Shown piece after piece: positions 1-9,101 of a stretch of 58,194 nt of DNA. A program made the translations under genes and the position numbers. The notes under the pieces are model-generated. The model made no database searches, was not told the origin of the DNA, and saw nothing but the letters and a program-made list of their open reading frames with translations. The stretch comes from Muribaculaceae bacterium (GTDB lineage: Bacteria; Bacteroidota; Bacteroidia; Bacteroidales; Muribaculaceae): contig VSPO01000006.1 in NCBI GenBank assembly GCA_009775375.1, positions 1 through 58,194 of the forward strand. The letters run 5' to 3'. Every line of letters begins with the position of its first letter. Position 1 is the stretch's first letter.

Positions 1-197
1 CTCCCACAACCCCCTCCCCGACCCCGCTCACCAAGTCCGACATGGGGAGCAGGCCTCCGAGCCTGCGGTCTACTACCGTTCAATCGAGTCCGGTGCCAAG
101 TCCACGCTCGCCGGAGGGCAGTTCTGTGCGCGGCAAAAATTGCCGCTTCCCTCCGCGCTCATGAAAATGCCAAAGCTAATCAAGCGGATAAGAACTC

Positions 198-230
198 GGG
201 GAGCCTTCAAAAAATTTTTGAAGGCTCCCC
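198..230 (-). terminator. hairpin after argH
   Basis: A perfect 16-bp inverted repeat with a one-base centre (198-213 and 215-230) lies 22 nt downstream of the argH stop codon. It has a GC-rich base and an A/T-rich tip. There is no long U tract after it on the minus strand, so it may be a bidirectional or processed 3' end rather than a textbook terminator. Bases 1-197 hold no gene I can recognise. Confidence 0.65.
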
Positions 231-252
231 ATGCTGATTTTCAAGTCCAATC

Positions 253-1554
253 TTAAGACAAAATCTGCGACAGCAGATCTCCCATCTTCTCCGCAATCCG
301 GTCGTTCGCAGGATTGCCGATACTCCCAAGGTGGGTATGCTTGACTTCACGTGTCGGCTTATAGCTCTTATCCTGCACCGACATCCCCACCTGCCTGTAG
401 GCATCCCTGAAAGGAACCCCCTGCAACACAAGCCTGTTGACATCCTCCACTGTAAAGATATAATCATACCGGCTGTCATCCAGAATCCCATCCTTCACCC
501 GGATATGCGCAAGCATGAAATCTGCCATGTCAAGACACTCTATCAGCTCCGAAGTGGCCGGGAAGACAATATCCTTCATCAACTGAAGGTCGCGGTTATA
601 TCCAAGTGGAAGATTCGCCGTCAGCAACGCAAGCTCATTAGGAATCGACTGAAGCCTGTTGCACTTTCCTCTCATGATCTCAAACACGTCCGGATTCTTC
701 TTATGCGGCATGATGCTCGAACCCGTCGTCAGCTCATCCGGGAAAGAAACAAAACCGAAATTATTGCACATCCACATGCAGACATCCATTGCCAAATGAC
801 CAAGCGTGGAAGCCACCGCACCGATTGCGGCTCCGATGGCCCTCTCCGTCTTCCCACGGCTCATCTGCGCCGCCACCACATTGTAATGAGGATTGGCAAA
901 CCCAAGCAGCTCCGTCGTCATCTCCCTATCCAGCGGAAACGACGACCCGTAGCCGGCAGCCGAACCAAGAGGATTCTGGTTGGCGATATTATATGCGGCG
1001 AGCACAAGCTGCATATCGTCGGTCAATGACTCAGCATATGCCCCAAACCACAGACCGAACGACGAAGGCATCGCTACCTGAAGATGCGTATATCCCGGCA
1101 TAAGCTTATCCTTATGCTCCTCTGAAAGGGACTGCAACCTCCGGAAAAGCCTCTCCACTGCCTCCGAGATTCTCTTCAACTCATCGCGGAAAAACAGCTT
1201 CAGGTCTACGAGCACCTGATCATTGCGCGAACGCCCCGAATGTATCTTCTTTCCGACATCCCCAAGACGCGAAGTCAGCAGGAACTCCACCTGCGAATGC
1301 ACATCCTCCACTCCCTCCTCAATGACGAACTCGCCGCGCTCTATCGAGTCGGCGATATCCTGCAGAGCCGGAAGCAGCACGTCAAGCTCCTCCTTCGTGA
1401 GAAGACCTATCTTTTGGAGCATCTTTATGTGGGCCATTGAGCCCTCCACGTCATAACGCGCAAGGCGAAGGTCGAGTTCCCGGTCACGACCCACCGTGAA
1501 CGACTCTATAAGTTGGTCAGGCTCAAAGCCTTTGTTCCATAATTGTTTTGCCAT
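253..1554 (-). CDS. argH: argininosuccinate lyase
   Basis: Last step of arginine synthesis: cleaves argininosuccinate to arginine and fumarate in the cytoplasm. The fumarase/aspartase superfamily signature GSSIMPHKKNPD is clear, with the substrate-binding GRSRNDQV segment near the N-terminal third and TLGHLAMDVCMW-type helices. The protein is 433 residues from the chosen start, slightly shorter than the usual 455-460. I place the start at MAKQLWNKGF because homologues begin there; an in-frame ATG seven codons upstream (1575) is an alternative. It is the last gene of the arginine operon, 34 nt after the M20 deacylase, and is followed by a hairpin. Confidence 0.95.
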   Translation of the reverse strand: MAKQLWNKGFEPDQLIESFTVGRDRELDLRLARYDVEGSMAHIKMLQKIGLLTKEELDVLLPALQDIADSIERGEFVIEEGVEDVHSQVEFLLTSRLGDVGKKIHSGRSRNDQVLVDLKLFFRDELKRISEAVERLFRRLQSLSEEHKDKLMPGYTHLQVAMPSSFGLWFGAYAESLTDDMQLVLAAYNIANQNPLGSAAGYGSSFPLDREMTTELLGFANPHYNVVAAQMSRGKTERAIGAAIGAVASTLGHLAMDVCMWMCNNFGFVSFPDELTTGSSIMPHKKNPDVFEIMRGKCNRLQSIPNELALLTANLPLGYNRDLQLMKDIVFPATSELIECLDMADFMLAHIRVKDGILDDSRYDYIFTVEDVNRLVLQGVPFRDAYRQVGMSVQDKSYKPTREVKHTHLGSIGNPANDRIAEKMGDLLSQILS

Positions 1555-1588
1555 CTCTTTCGGTTGTTTTCCCATCCTCCGGGCCCGC

Positions 1589-2683
1589 TTACGGCCTTAG
1601 GAATGAGATTATCTTCGGATATATGTGTAGAGCCTCGTTCAGCTCATCTACTTTTATAAATTCATCAGCCCCATGCGAACGCGATGATTCCCCGGGACCG
1701 ATTTTCAAGGAATGTATGCCATGCATCAAAGCCATGTCGGAAGTAGTCGGCGACACAAACGGCACAAGTTCCAACTCCCCGGCAGCCACCACCAAAGGAT
1801 GCGTCGCCAGTATCACGGAAGCATGCACCCGCGTCGATCGCGGCGTCAGCTCGCTGTAAGCCACCGTCTGTCGAAGCAATTCCACGGTCTCCTCATTCGA
1901 GTATGCATCCGTAGTCCTGACATCCACGACGTAAGTGCAATGATCCGGAACTACATTATGCTGCGTCCCGGCATTTATCATCGTCACGCTGACCTTTATC
2001 GGGCCAAGAACTTCGCTAACCCTATCCGGGGAGAAATTCCTCAAAGCCGTGATATCTTCCATCGCCCTGTAAATGGCATTTATCCCCTCATTGCGTGCGG
2101 CATGGCCCGACTTCCCTTTCGCCACAGCGTCAAATACGAGAAGCCCCCTTTCAGCCACGGCCGGCTGCATTCCGGTAGGCTCCCCGACAATCACCATGTC
2201 GGGAGTCAAGCCCTCCTCAGCAAGATGCGGCAAAAACGCCCTCATACCCTGCTCTCCCATCACCTCCTCTGCAGCCGTTATCGCCACAAGAAGATTGACC
2301 GGAAGGTCCCGACTGTTCATCAGGTCGAGAAACGTGGCGGCAAGCGCCACGCCCGACGCTCCGGCATCGTTGCTGCCGAGGCCATAGAGCCGCCCTTCTT
2401 CGATGTCCGGACTGAAAGGGTCGCGGGTATAAGACGCCACCGGCCGCACGGTATCATGATGGGAATTGAGCATCAGCAAAGGCTTGCCCGGCTGGAAAGA
2501 GTCGGCAAGGGCATAGATATTGTTGTGCAACCGCTTTACGCCCGCCACTCCATTCTCCTTGAACCATTCCTCCCAAATATCAGCGGTGGCACCCTCCTCC
2601 CTTGAAAAGGAAGGAGTCGCTATGAGCCGTCTCAGCAAACCGACGACATTCTGTAATTGTGGATGTTCCGGGTATTGCGACAT
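1589..2683 (-). CDS. argE: M20 family N-acylornithine/N-acylcitrulline deacylase
   Basis: Zinc peptidase of the M20/DapE-ArgE family, 364 residues. The metal motifs are visible: HHDTV in MLNSHHDTVRPV, then YGLGSNDAGASGVA, then AAEEVMGEQGM with the catalytic Glu pair. Its operon position, between argB and argH with no argJ present, implies it removes the N-acyl group from the acylated citrulline made by the neighbouring transcarbamylase. If the pathway is succinylated, as in Bacteroides fragilis, the substrate would be N-succinylcitrulline rather than acetylornithine. The start at 2683 (MSQYPEHPQ) lies 2 nt after the argB stop; a longer upstream reading frame would overlap argB and lacks homologue-like sequence. 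Confidence 0.85.
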   Translation of the reverse strand: MSQYPEHPQLQNVVGLLRRLIATPSFSREEGATADIWEEWFKENGVAGVKRLHNNIYALADSFQPGKPLLMLNSHHDTVRPVASYTRDPFSPDIEEGRLYGLGSNDAGASGVALAATFLDLMNSRDLPVNLLVAITAAEEVMGEQGMRAFLPHLAEEGLTPDMVIVGEPTGMQPAVAERGLLVFDAVAKGKSGHAARNEGINAIYRAMEDITALRNFSPDRVSEVLGPIKVSVTMINAGTQHNVVPDHCTYVVDVRTTDAYSNEETVELLRQTVAYSELTPRSTRVHASVILATHPLVVAAGELELVPFVSPTTSDMALMHGIHSLKIGPGESSRSHGADEFIKVDELNEALHIYPKIISFLRP

Positions 2684-2685
2684 CT

Positions 2686-3468
2686 TTATTCTATACGTAT
2701 GATTGTTCCGCCCTCGGTGGTCAGTGCCTCCGCCTTGCAGATTCTGACCTCTCCGACACCGTTTTCGGCACACTTCAGCGCGTTTTGAATCTTCGGCACC
2801 ATCCCCTTGGCAACGATTCCCTTTTCTTTGAGGTCGGCAAACGATTCGGCTGTCACCAACGGTATGACGCTGCTCTCATCGTCAAGATCGGTCATGACCC
2901 CCGCCTTCTCAAAGCAGAATGTAAGCCGCGTAGGGCCTATCCACGAAACGGCCTGAGCCACAGCCCCAGCCACGGAGTCGGCATTACAGTTGAGCAACAT
3001 GCCTTGGTCGTCATGGCAGATAGCGCAGAACACCGGTACGTTGCCATTATTTAGAAGCAAGCGTATAAAGCGGTCGTCGATTTCACCGGGGGCAATGTCG
3101 CCTACGAATCCATAGTCGATAGGCTCGGCAGGCCTCCGCTTGGCCGGGATTACATTGCCGTCAGCGCCGGTCAGACCGACGGCATCGCATCCGAGCGACT
3201 GAAGCAACGCCACAATCCGCTTGTTGATCAATCCGGCATAGACCATCGTGACGATATCGAGTGTCTGTCGGTCGGTCACTCTCCTACCCTCAATCATATT
3301 GGCTTTCAAGCCCATGCTCTCGGATAGGCGTGTAGCTTCCTTGCCCCCTCCGTGCACGAGAATCTTGTTGCCCGACATCGAGGCGAAATCCTTCAGGAAA
3401 GACAAAAGGGCATCGGGGTTGTCGATAATATTCCCCCCTATTTTGACGACATTAATGAAATCACTCAT
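2686..3468 (-). CDS. argB: N-acylglutamate kinase
   Basis: Phosphorylates the gamma-carboxylate of N-acetyl- or N-succinylglutamate, the second step of the pathway. It is an amino-acid kinase family protein of 260 residues with VVKIGGNII at the N-terminus, the HGGGKEAT glycine loop, GLTGADG and a C-terminal GTIIRIE strand. The start MSDFINVVKIGGN (3468) is chosen because the kinase fold begins immediately after it; an ATG eight codons upstream is possible. It sits between argF' and the deacylase. No N-terminal extension typical of arginine-feedback-inhibited hexameric enzymes is seen, so strong arginine inhibition is not expected from sequence alone. Confidence 0.93.
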   Translation of the reverse strand: MSDFINVVKIGGNIIDNPDALLSFLKDFASMSGNKILVHGGGKEATRLSESMGLKANMIEGRRVTDRQTLDIVTMVYAGLINKRIVALLQSLGCDAVGLTGADGNVIPAKRRPAEPIDYGFVGDIAPGEIDDRFIRLLLNNGNVPVFCAICHDDQGMLLNCNADSVAGAVAQAVSWIGPTRLTFCFEKAGVMTDLDDESSVIPLVTAESFADLKEKGIVAKGMVPKIQNALKCAENGVGEVRICKAEALTTEGGTIIRIE

Positions 3469-3534
3469 AACAAAAGCCTTTTGAATTGTCAATTAATCGC
3501 AGCTCCACCAAGCTGTCATTCCGCTCTCCCCGGC

Positions 3535-4497
3535 TCATGCGAGTCCTTCAAGAAGACGCTTGATGACGGTCTGCGCGGAAATCTCCCTGTTGGCGGCTTC
3601 GGGAATAACGATGCTCCTTTCAGATTCGATCACGTCGTCGGTCACGATCATGTTGCGGCGCACGGGAAGACAGTGCATGAAGAATGCATTGTCGGTCAAC
3701 GCCATCTTCTCGGCATCCACGGTCCAGGAACGGTCGGTAGACAGCACCTTGCCATAGTTCGGGTCGGCATATGCCGACCAATTCTTGGCATACACGAAAT
3801 CCGCTCCCTCAAGGGCCTTGCGCTGGTCGTATTCTATCTTGGCTCCCTTCGTAAATGCGGGGTCGAGCTCATAGCCGTGTGGATGCGTGATGACGAAGTC
3901 ATAGCCGGCGGCTATCATCCATTCCGCAAAGGAGTTGGGCACGGCCTGTGGAAGAGCCTTGGGATGCGGAGCCCAGGTCATGACCACCTTCGGACGATCC
4001 TTTGTCTTGTATTCCTCGATCGTGATAAGATCGGCGAAACTTTGGAGGGGATGGCGCGTGGCCGCCTCCATGCTGAACACCGGGCGACCGGAGTATTTGA
4101 TAAACTGGCTGATGACCATCTCCTCATAATCCTCGCGCTTGTCTTTCAATCCTGCGAACGAACGCACCCCGATGATGTCGCAATAGCAGCCCATCACGGG
4201 AATGGCCTCAAGCAGATGCTCGGCCTTGTCGCCGTCCATGACGACGCCACGTTCCGTCTCAAGCTTCCAGGCACCCTGATTGACGTCGAGCACCATAACA
4301 TTCATCCCTAAATTCATCGCCGCCTTCTGCGTCGACAGGCGCGTGCGGAGTGAGGAATTGAAGAATATCATCAGAAGCGTCTTATTGCGGCCAAGCTCTG
4401 TGAAGGCATACCTGTCTTTCTTAATCATGGCGGCCTCTGCAAGCGCCTTGTCGAGCGGGCCTATGTCGTCTACACACGTGAATTTTTTCATAATCAT
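3535..4497 (-). CDS. argF': N-acylornithine (probably N-succinylornithine) transcarbamylase
   Basis: Transfers a carbamoyl group to N-acylated ornithine. The carbamoyl-phosphate loop reads FFNSSLRTRLSTQKA instead of the STRTR of ordinary ornithine transcarbamylases, and HCLPVRRN is present, which together mark the unusual Bacteroidetes/Xanthomonas branch. The protein is 320 residues and very similar, from memory, to the B. fragilis succinylornithine enzyme. In the segment MDGDKAEHLL the residue equivalent to specificity Pro90 of that enzyme is Ala; acetylornithine enzymes carry Glu there. A non-acidic residue favours the succinyl substrate. The ATG overlaps the argD stop as ATGA; a second ATG two codons later matches homologues (MKKFTCV) equally well. 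Confidence 0.93.
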   Translation of the reverse strand: MIMKKFTCVDDIGPLDKALAEAAMIKKDRYAFTELGRNKTLLMIFFNSSLRTRLSTQKAAMNLGMNVMVLDVNQGAWKLETERGVVMDGDKAEHLLEAIPVMGCYCDIIGVRSFAGLKDKREDYEEMVISQFIKYSGRPVFSMEAATRHPLQSFADLITIEEYKTKDRPKVVMTWAPHPKALPQAVPNSFAEWMIAAGYDFVITHPHGYELDPAFTKGAKIEYDQRKALEGADFVYAKNWSAYADPNYGKVLSTDRSWTVDAEKMALTDNAFFMHCLPVRRNMIVTDDVIESERSIVIPEAANREISAQTVIKRLLEGLA

Positions 4498-5621
4498 CTG
4501 ATTGCCTCTTTAAATTCGTTAAGGAATTGATCTGCCTCGGCTTTCGACAGGGAGAGGGCGGGAAGAAGACGCACGGTCAGCTGTCCGGCGCCTCCGGTGA
4601 AGATATGATGGCCGAACAGGAGCTTTTTCCTGAGCTCTGAGCCCGTGAATCCCTCCACCTCCATGCCTATCATAAGCCCGCGTCCCCTGACTTCCTTCAC
4701 CCTGGGAATCTTCCTGAGCTCGGAGATGAGATATTCCCCTACCTCAGCGGCGTTTTCCACGAGTCGCTCCTCCTCCATGACGTCGAGCACGGCTATGGCG
4801 GCGGCGCAGGCAAGGTGGTTGCCTCCGAAGGTCGTCCCGAGCATCCCCTTCTTAGCCTCAATCTCCGGGGAAATCAAGACTGCCCCCATCGGAAAACCGT
4901 TGGCTATTCCCTTCGCACACGTGATTATGTCGGGGTGTATGCCCGAATGCTGGTGGGCGAAGAATTTGCCGGTGCGGCCATAGCCCGATTGGATTTCATC
5001 GAGAATCAGGAGCGTCCCTGTCATCTTGCAGACCTTTACGAGGAAACGCATGAACTCGGGCGTTGGTTCGTGGATGCCGGAAACTCCCTGTATTCCCTCG
5101 ATTATGACCGCAGCAAACTCATCGGAAGACAATGCCTTGCGGGTAGCCTCGATATCGTTGATAGGGACGAAGACCACGTTGTCGGTCTTATTGAACGGAG
5201 CCTGAATAGCCGGATTATCGGTAGAGGCTACGGCCCCCGACGTGCGCCCGTGGAAAGCCTTGGAGAAAGCGAGCACCTTCTTCCGCCCGGTGGCAAACGA
5301 TGCGAGCTTCAGGGCGTTCTCATTGGCCTCAGCCCCGGAGTTGCAAAGAAACAGGGAATAGTCGTCGTAGCCGGAAGCCTTTCCAAGCTTTTCAGCAAGC
5401 TCCGTCTGAAGGGAATTGACCACGGAGTTGGAATAAAATCCAAGCCGCCCTGCCTGACGGGATATAGCCTCCACATAGCGGGGATGGGCATGGCCTATCG
5501 ATATGACGGCATGGCCTCCGTAAAGATCGAGATAGTCAGTGCCGTCCTCGGTGAAGACGTGGGAGCCTTTCCCGGCCACCGGCTCGATGTCGTATAATGA
5601 ATAAACGTCGAATAGATTCAT
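4494..5621 (-). CDS. argD: N-acylornithine aminotransferase
   Basis: PLP-dependent class III aminotransferase of 375 residues that converts the acylglutamate semialdehyde to acylornithine. Visible landmarks are the N-terminal YLDLYGGHAVISIGHAHP, the cofactor contact CNSGAEANENALK, the LILDEIQSGYGRTG strand with the PLP-pyridine Asp, and the Schiff-base Lys in CAKGIANGFPMGA. It is the fourth gene of the operon, starting 13 nt after argC and overlapping the argF' start by 4 nt, so translation is probably coupled. Length and motifs are normal for ArgD. Confidence 0.95.
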   Translation of the reverse strand: MNLFDVYSLYDIEPVAGKGSHVFTEDGTDYLDLYGGHAVISIGHAHPRYVEAISRQAGRLGFYSNSVVNSLQTELAEKLGKASGYDDYSLFLCNSGAEANENALKLASFATGRKKVLAFSKAFHGRTSGAVASTDNPAIQAPFNKTDNVVFVPINDIEATRKALSSDEFAAVIIEGIQGVSGIHEPTPEFMRFLVKVCKMTGTLLILDEIQSGYGRTGKFFAHQHSGIHPDIITCAKGIANGFPMGAVLISPEIEAKKGMLGTTFGGNHLACAAAIAVLDVMEEERLVENAAEVGEYLISELRKIPRVKEVRGRGLMIGMEVEGFTGSELRKKLLFGHHIFTGGAGQLTVRLLPALSLSKAEADQFLNEFKEAIR

Positions 5622-5634
5622 GGTCTTTGATGTG

Positions 5635-6606
5635 TTAGAATGCCGATGGCTTTAGACGAAGTCCCTCACGCTGGTCAAGACCGAACATGATGTTCATGTT
5701 CTGGACGGCCTGCCCGGAAGCCCCCTTAAGTAGATTGTCTTCCGCGCACGTGATGAGCAGTTTGTCGCCATGCTTCTCGACATGGATGATGGCCTTGTTG
5801 GTGTTGACGGCCTGCTTGAGGTCCACAGGACGGTCGCTTACGACTGCAAACGGGGCGTCACGATAGTAATCCTTGTAGAGAGCTGTGGCTTCCTCCTCAG
5901 AAAGCGTGCAATCCACGTGGGTGACGGCGAATATGCCCCTGGCGAAATCGCCCCGCATGGGGATGAAATTGATTTTCGAGGTGTGACCTGGCTGCAACTT
6001 GTTAAGCGTAGCCCCGATCTCTATCAGATGCTGATGGCCGAAAGGCTTGTAGACCGACAGATTATCGGTGCGCCAGCTGAAATGGGTCGTCGCCCCCGGT
6101 TTTACGCCCGCCCCGGTCGAGCCGGTCAGGGCTGTGATGTTGATTTCGCCGTCCGCGGGGAGCAACCCGGCGGAGGCAAGCGGCAGCAGCGAGAGCTGAA
6201 GCGCAGTGGCGAAGCATCCGGGATTGGCCACGGAGTCGGCCTCCGCGATTCTAGCGACGTTTAGTTCGGGAAGACCGTAGACATAGCCGTTGCTCTCGTC
6301 GCGGTAGTCCTGGGCAAGGTCTATTACTTTCAGACCCTGCGGACGCTCATTCTCCTCCCAGAATTTGCGGCTGTGGCCATGGGCGGAACAAAGGAAGAGA
6401 AGGTCGATGTCGTTGAGTGGATATGAATCGGAGAAGACAAGGTCGGTCTCTCCGAGAAGACCCTGATGGACGTTTACGATAGGCTCTCCGGCGTTGCTTG
6501 AGGAATGAACGAACACTATTTCCGCCTCCGGATGATTGATCAGCAGGCGCAGGAGTTCGCCGGCAGTATAGCCGGCGCCCCCTATGATACCGATTTTGAT
6601 TGCCAT
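5635..6606 (-). CDS. argC: N-acyl-gamma-glutamyl-phosphate reductase
   Basis: NADPH-dependent reductase giving N-acylglutamate semialdehyde. The N-terminal Rossmann motif IGIIGGAGYTAGELLRLL and the active-site cysteine in NPGCFATALQLSLLPL are clear. At 323 residues it belongs to the shorter type-1 ArgC branch. It lies 10 nt after argG and 13 nt before argD in the operon. The enzyme could act on either acetylated or succinylated substrate; sequence reading alone does not decide. Confidence 0.95.
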   Translation of the reverse strand: MAIKIGIIGGAGYTAGELLRLLINHPEAEIVFVHSSSNAGEPIVNVHQGLLGETDLVFSDSYPLNDIDLLFLCSAHGHSRKFWEENERPQGLKVIDLAQDYRDESNGYVYGLPELNVARIAEADSVANPGCFATALQLSLLPLASAGLLPADGEINITALTGSTGAGVKPGATTHFSWRTDNLSVYKPFGHQHLIEIGATLNKLQPGHTSKINFIPMRGDFARGIFAVTHVDCTLSEEEATALYKDYYRDAPFAVVSDRPVDLKQAVNTNKAIIHVEKHGDKLLITCAEDNLLKGASGQAVQNMNIMFGLDQREGLRLKPSAF

Positions 6607-6616
6607 ATACAGTCGA

Positions 6617-7834
6617 TTACTCGGCCTTGCCGTTTTTGACCTGATTGTTATGGTAAATCTTCATCTGGTTGCCGAGAATTTTGGTGAAGCCCTTCACGTC
6701 GTCGGCTGTCCAGGCCTTGTTGACCTCGCCGTATTCGCCGAAATCGGTCTTCATCAGGTCGAACGGTGAATCGACTCCCACGAGGGTGTATGAAAGCGGA
6801 CGGAGAGTCAGCTCGACAGTGCCGGTCACGTTGCGCTGCGAGCTTTCGAGCATCTTCTCGATGTCGCGCATGACGGGCTCAAGATACTGCGCCTCGTGGA
6901 GGAACATCCCATACCACGTGCCGACCTGGTCCTTCCAGTATTGCTGCCATTTGGTCAGAGTGTGCTTCTCAAGCATCTTGTGGGCGGCGATGATGAGGAT
7001 GGGGCCTGCGGCCTCAAATCCCACGCGGCCCTTGATGCCGATTATCGTGTCGCCGATGTGCATGTCCCGGCCGATGCCGAAACGCGAACCGATTCTCTCC
7101 ACTTCGCGGATGGCCTCTACCTTGTCGGCGTATTCCTTACCGTTGACGGCGGAGATTTCCCCCTCCACGAAAGAGATGGTGAGTTTCTCCGGCTCAGTGG
7201 CCGTGACCTGTGAGGGATATGCCTCATCGGGGAGCGTCTGTTCTGAATGGAGAGTCTCCTTTCCGCCGATCGACGTGCCCCAAAGCCCCTTGTTGATCGA
7301 ATATTCGAGCTTCTTGAAGTCGGCCTCGTAGCCATGCTTCTTCAGATAGTCGATTTCATATTCGCGGGTAAGGGTGAGGTCGCGGGTAGGGGTGATGATC
7401 TCAATCTCGGGAGCGAGAATCTGGAATGTCAGGTCGAAACGCACCTGGTCGTTGCCGGCTCCCGTCGAACCGTGGGCTATAGCGTCGGCCCCGATTTTCT
7501 TGGCGTAGTTGATCGTGGCGATAGCCTGGAAGATACGCTCGGAGCTTACGGAGATGGGATACGTGCCGTTGCGGAGAACATTTCCGGCAATCATGTAGCG
7601 TATGCTCTTGTCGTAGTATTCGCCGGTGATGTCGAGCGTGGCGTGCGATGCGGCACCAAGACGCTTCGACTTGTCGGCTATGACCTTGAGCTCCTCTTCG
7701 GAGAAGCCGCCGGTGTTGGCGATGGCGGTGTGCACCTCATATCCGAGGTCTTCCGAAAGGTATTTTACTGCGAAAGATGTGTCAAGGCCTCCCGAGAACG
7801 CAAGGAGCACCTTCTTTTTCTTGTTTTGTGTCAT
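6617..7834 (-). CDS. argG: argininosuccinate synthase
   Basis: Condenses citrulline and aspartate at the cost of ATP. The ATP-pyrophosphatase P-loop LLAFSGGLDTSFAVKYL is at the N-terminus, and GSTGAGNDQVRFDLTF identifies the citrulline/aspartate site. The protein has 405 residues, the normal length. The start at 7834 is preceded by a 41-nt gap from the GNAT gene. Position as second gene in the operon, far from argH at the other end, means that the two late enzymes bracket the acylated-intermediate genes. Confidence 0.96.
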   Translation of the reverse strand: MTQNKKKKVLLAFSGGLDTSFAVKYLSEDLGYEVHTAIANTGGFSEEELKVIADKSKRLGAASHATLDITGEYYDKSIRYMIAGNVLRNGTYPISVSSERIFQAIATINYAKKIGADAIAHGSTGAGNDQVRFDLTFQILAPEIEIITPTRDLTLTREYEIDYLKKHGYEADFKKLEYSINKGLWGTSIGGKETLHSEQTLPDEAYPSQVTATEPEKLTISFVEGEISAVNGKEYADKVEAIREVERIGSRFGIGRDMHIGDTIIGIKGRVGFEAAGPILIIAAHKMLEKHTLTKWQQYWKDQVGTWYGMFLHEAQYLEPVMRDIEKMLESSQRNVTGTVELTLRPLSYTLVGVDSPFDLMKTDFGEYGEVNKAWTADDVKGFTKILGNQMKIYHNNQVKNGKAE

Positions 7835-7875
7835 TATTTTTTAGATCGATTTTCGTGAAAGAATATGATTTGGGG

Positions 7876-8505
7876 TCAACGCTCCGTCCTTTTGAGATGA
7901 AGCACCTTGTTGATGCTGTTTTTCATCTTCATGATGTAGGGGTTGGGACGTTCTTTCTCAGTGAGGGGTTGCTTGGGGTCGAACAGCATGCCCGTGCATA
8001 GGCACATGCGTCGGTTGTTGCGCTGCAGGATGTCGTAGTTCCTGCATCCCTCACATCCTCGCCAGAACTCCTCGTCGTCAGTGAGCTCGGAGAACGTGAC
8101 GGGTTTGTAGCCCATGCGCGAGTTAAGCTTCATGACCGGAAGGGAAGTGGTGATGGAGAACAATTTGGCGAACGGAAATCGAAGTCGAGCCAGCTCGAAC
8201 GTTTTCGCCTTGATGGCGCCGGCAAGGCCAAGATGGCGGTATTCTGGGTCGACAATCAATCCGGACGTGGCCACGTAGTCGCCATGGCCCCAGCTTTCAA
8301 TGTAGCTGAACCCTACGAGACGGTCGCCGTGAAGCGCCACCACGCTCTTGCCGCTGTTGATTTTCTGGGCAATGTATTCGGGTGTCCGCTTGGCAATGCC
8401 TGTGCCACGCTGAAGGGCCGACTCATAAATGAGCTTCACTATCAGCTCGGCATATTTTGCCTCTTCGGGTTCGGCAAACTTGACTGTGATGTCTTTAATG
8501 TCCAT
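7876..8505 (-). CDS. GNAT acyltransferase, candidate N-acylglutamate synthase
   Basis: First gene of the arginine operon, 209 residues. A GNAT acyl-CoA fold is readable in the middle (SGLIVDPEYRHLGLAGAIKAKT gives the acyl-CoA loop in Q/RxxGxG/A-like form, followed by the beta5 strand SITTSLPVMKLNSRMGYKPV). The operon otherwise lacks an enzyme for the first step, so this is the obvious candidate for making N-acetyl- or N-succinylglutamate. It is not related by eye to classical ArgA, which carries a kinase-like domain. The C-terminal third holds an unusual cysteine group, GCEGC followed by CLC, that could bind zinc or respond to redox. Substrate choice is inferred from context only. Confidence 0.7.
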   Translation of the reverse strand: MDIKDITVKFAEPEEAKYAELIVKLIYESALQRGTGIAKRTPEYIAQKINSGKSVVALHGDRLVGFSYIESWGHGDYVATSGLIVDPEYRHLGLAGAIKAKTFELARLRFPFAKLFSITTSLPVMKLNSRMGYKPVTFSELTDDEEFWRGCEGCRNYDILQRNNRRMCLCTGMLFDPKQPLTEKERPNPYIMKMKNSINKVLHLKRTER

Positions 8506-8646
8506 TTTAAAGTTTCCGAATTTAATTGTTTGTATGACAAACCCACAGAATCAATTGGTCGGTTCCCAAAGAAAGCTCCTTAATAAAATAGAGCCTCCGC
8601 AGAACCCTTTTAATTGGATTGGATGAGTTATGTTCGTAAAAGTCCG

Positions 8647-8654
8647 CAAAATTA
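8647..8654 (-). promoter_or_regulatory. candidate arginine operon promoter (-7 element)
   Basis: Reading the minus strand, TAATTTTG matches the Bacteroidetes -7 consensus TAnnTTTG. It would place a transcript start near 8640 and a leader of about 135 nt before the GNAT gene. No good TTTG -33 element is seen at the expected distance, so the call is tentative. Confidence 0.4.
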
Positions 8655-8720
8655 CTAAAAAATATCCACAGGAATAGCATATTTCACGTTAAATCTTCAT
8701 ATTTCCCGCCATTATGAGAG

Positions 8721-9065
8721 TTACGGACGCGCCGGGTCGCCATCCTCCCCGCTGTCGAGAAACTTCCTGCACCTCCATTTCGTGAGTCTTCGACGCATCC
8801 TCCCCGGAGAAGCCACAACCCTCCCCGACGCTTCCATGCATCCTACAATCGGCACGCCATCTTTCCAACCCGTGTCCTGACTCCAATCCACCGTGCGACA
8901 GCACGAATCCGGTCTCTTCGACGTGCGACAGCACGAATCCGATCTCTTCGACGTGCGAAAGCACGTCTCCATATCGTTCACACATTGCGCTACAAAAGCA
9001 GCGCGATCACATCCACAACCAGCAACGGCTCTATCGCAAAGAGCCAAAAAAGTATTTTTATCCAT
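8721..9065 (-). CDS. small cysteine-rich ORF with internal repeats, uncertain
   Basis: A 114-codon frame opening with MDKNTFLALCDRAVAGCGCD, preceded by a good -7 promoter element at 9102-9109. The first 32 residues look protein-like; the remainder runs through a 30-bp tandem repeat (giving SCCRTSKR-type repeats) and becomes Arg- and Cys-rich without family resemblance. It could be a degenerate gene, a repeat-expanded small protein or a non-coding leader between cysK and the arginine operon. I recognise no family. Confidence 0.3.
   Translation of the reverse strand: MDKNTFLALCDRAVAGCGCDRAAFVAQCVNDMETCFRTSKRSDSCCRTSKRPDSCCRTVDWSQDTGWKDGVPIVGCMEASGRVVASPGRMRRRLTKWRCRKFLDSGEDGDPARP
8893..8970. 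repeat. 30-bp tandem repeat, about 2.6 copies
   Basis: Two near-identical 30-bp units (8893-8922 and 8923-8952, one base different) are followed by a partial third that begins GTGCGAAAGCACG. Each unit starts with the short inverted repeat GTGC-GACA-GCAC, so each could form a small hairpin. The length is a multiple of three, so copy-number change would not shift the overlapping minus-strand frame. Confidence 0.75.
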
Positions 9066-9101
9066 AATTCAAGAATTTTTAATTTTAAATGATTTACGCT
9101 G

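Noticed and set aside
207..491. 94-codon minus-strand frame over the end of argH
   Set aside because: It is out of frame with argH and has no protein-like composition.
8893..8970. 30-bp repeats as a CRISPR
   Set aside because: The units are directly adjacent with no spacers; it is a tandem repeat.
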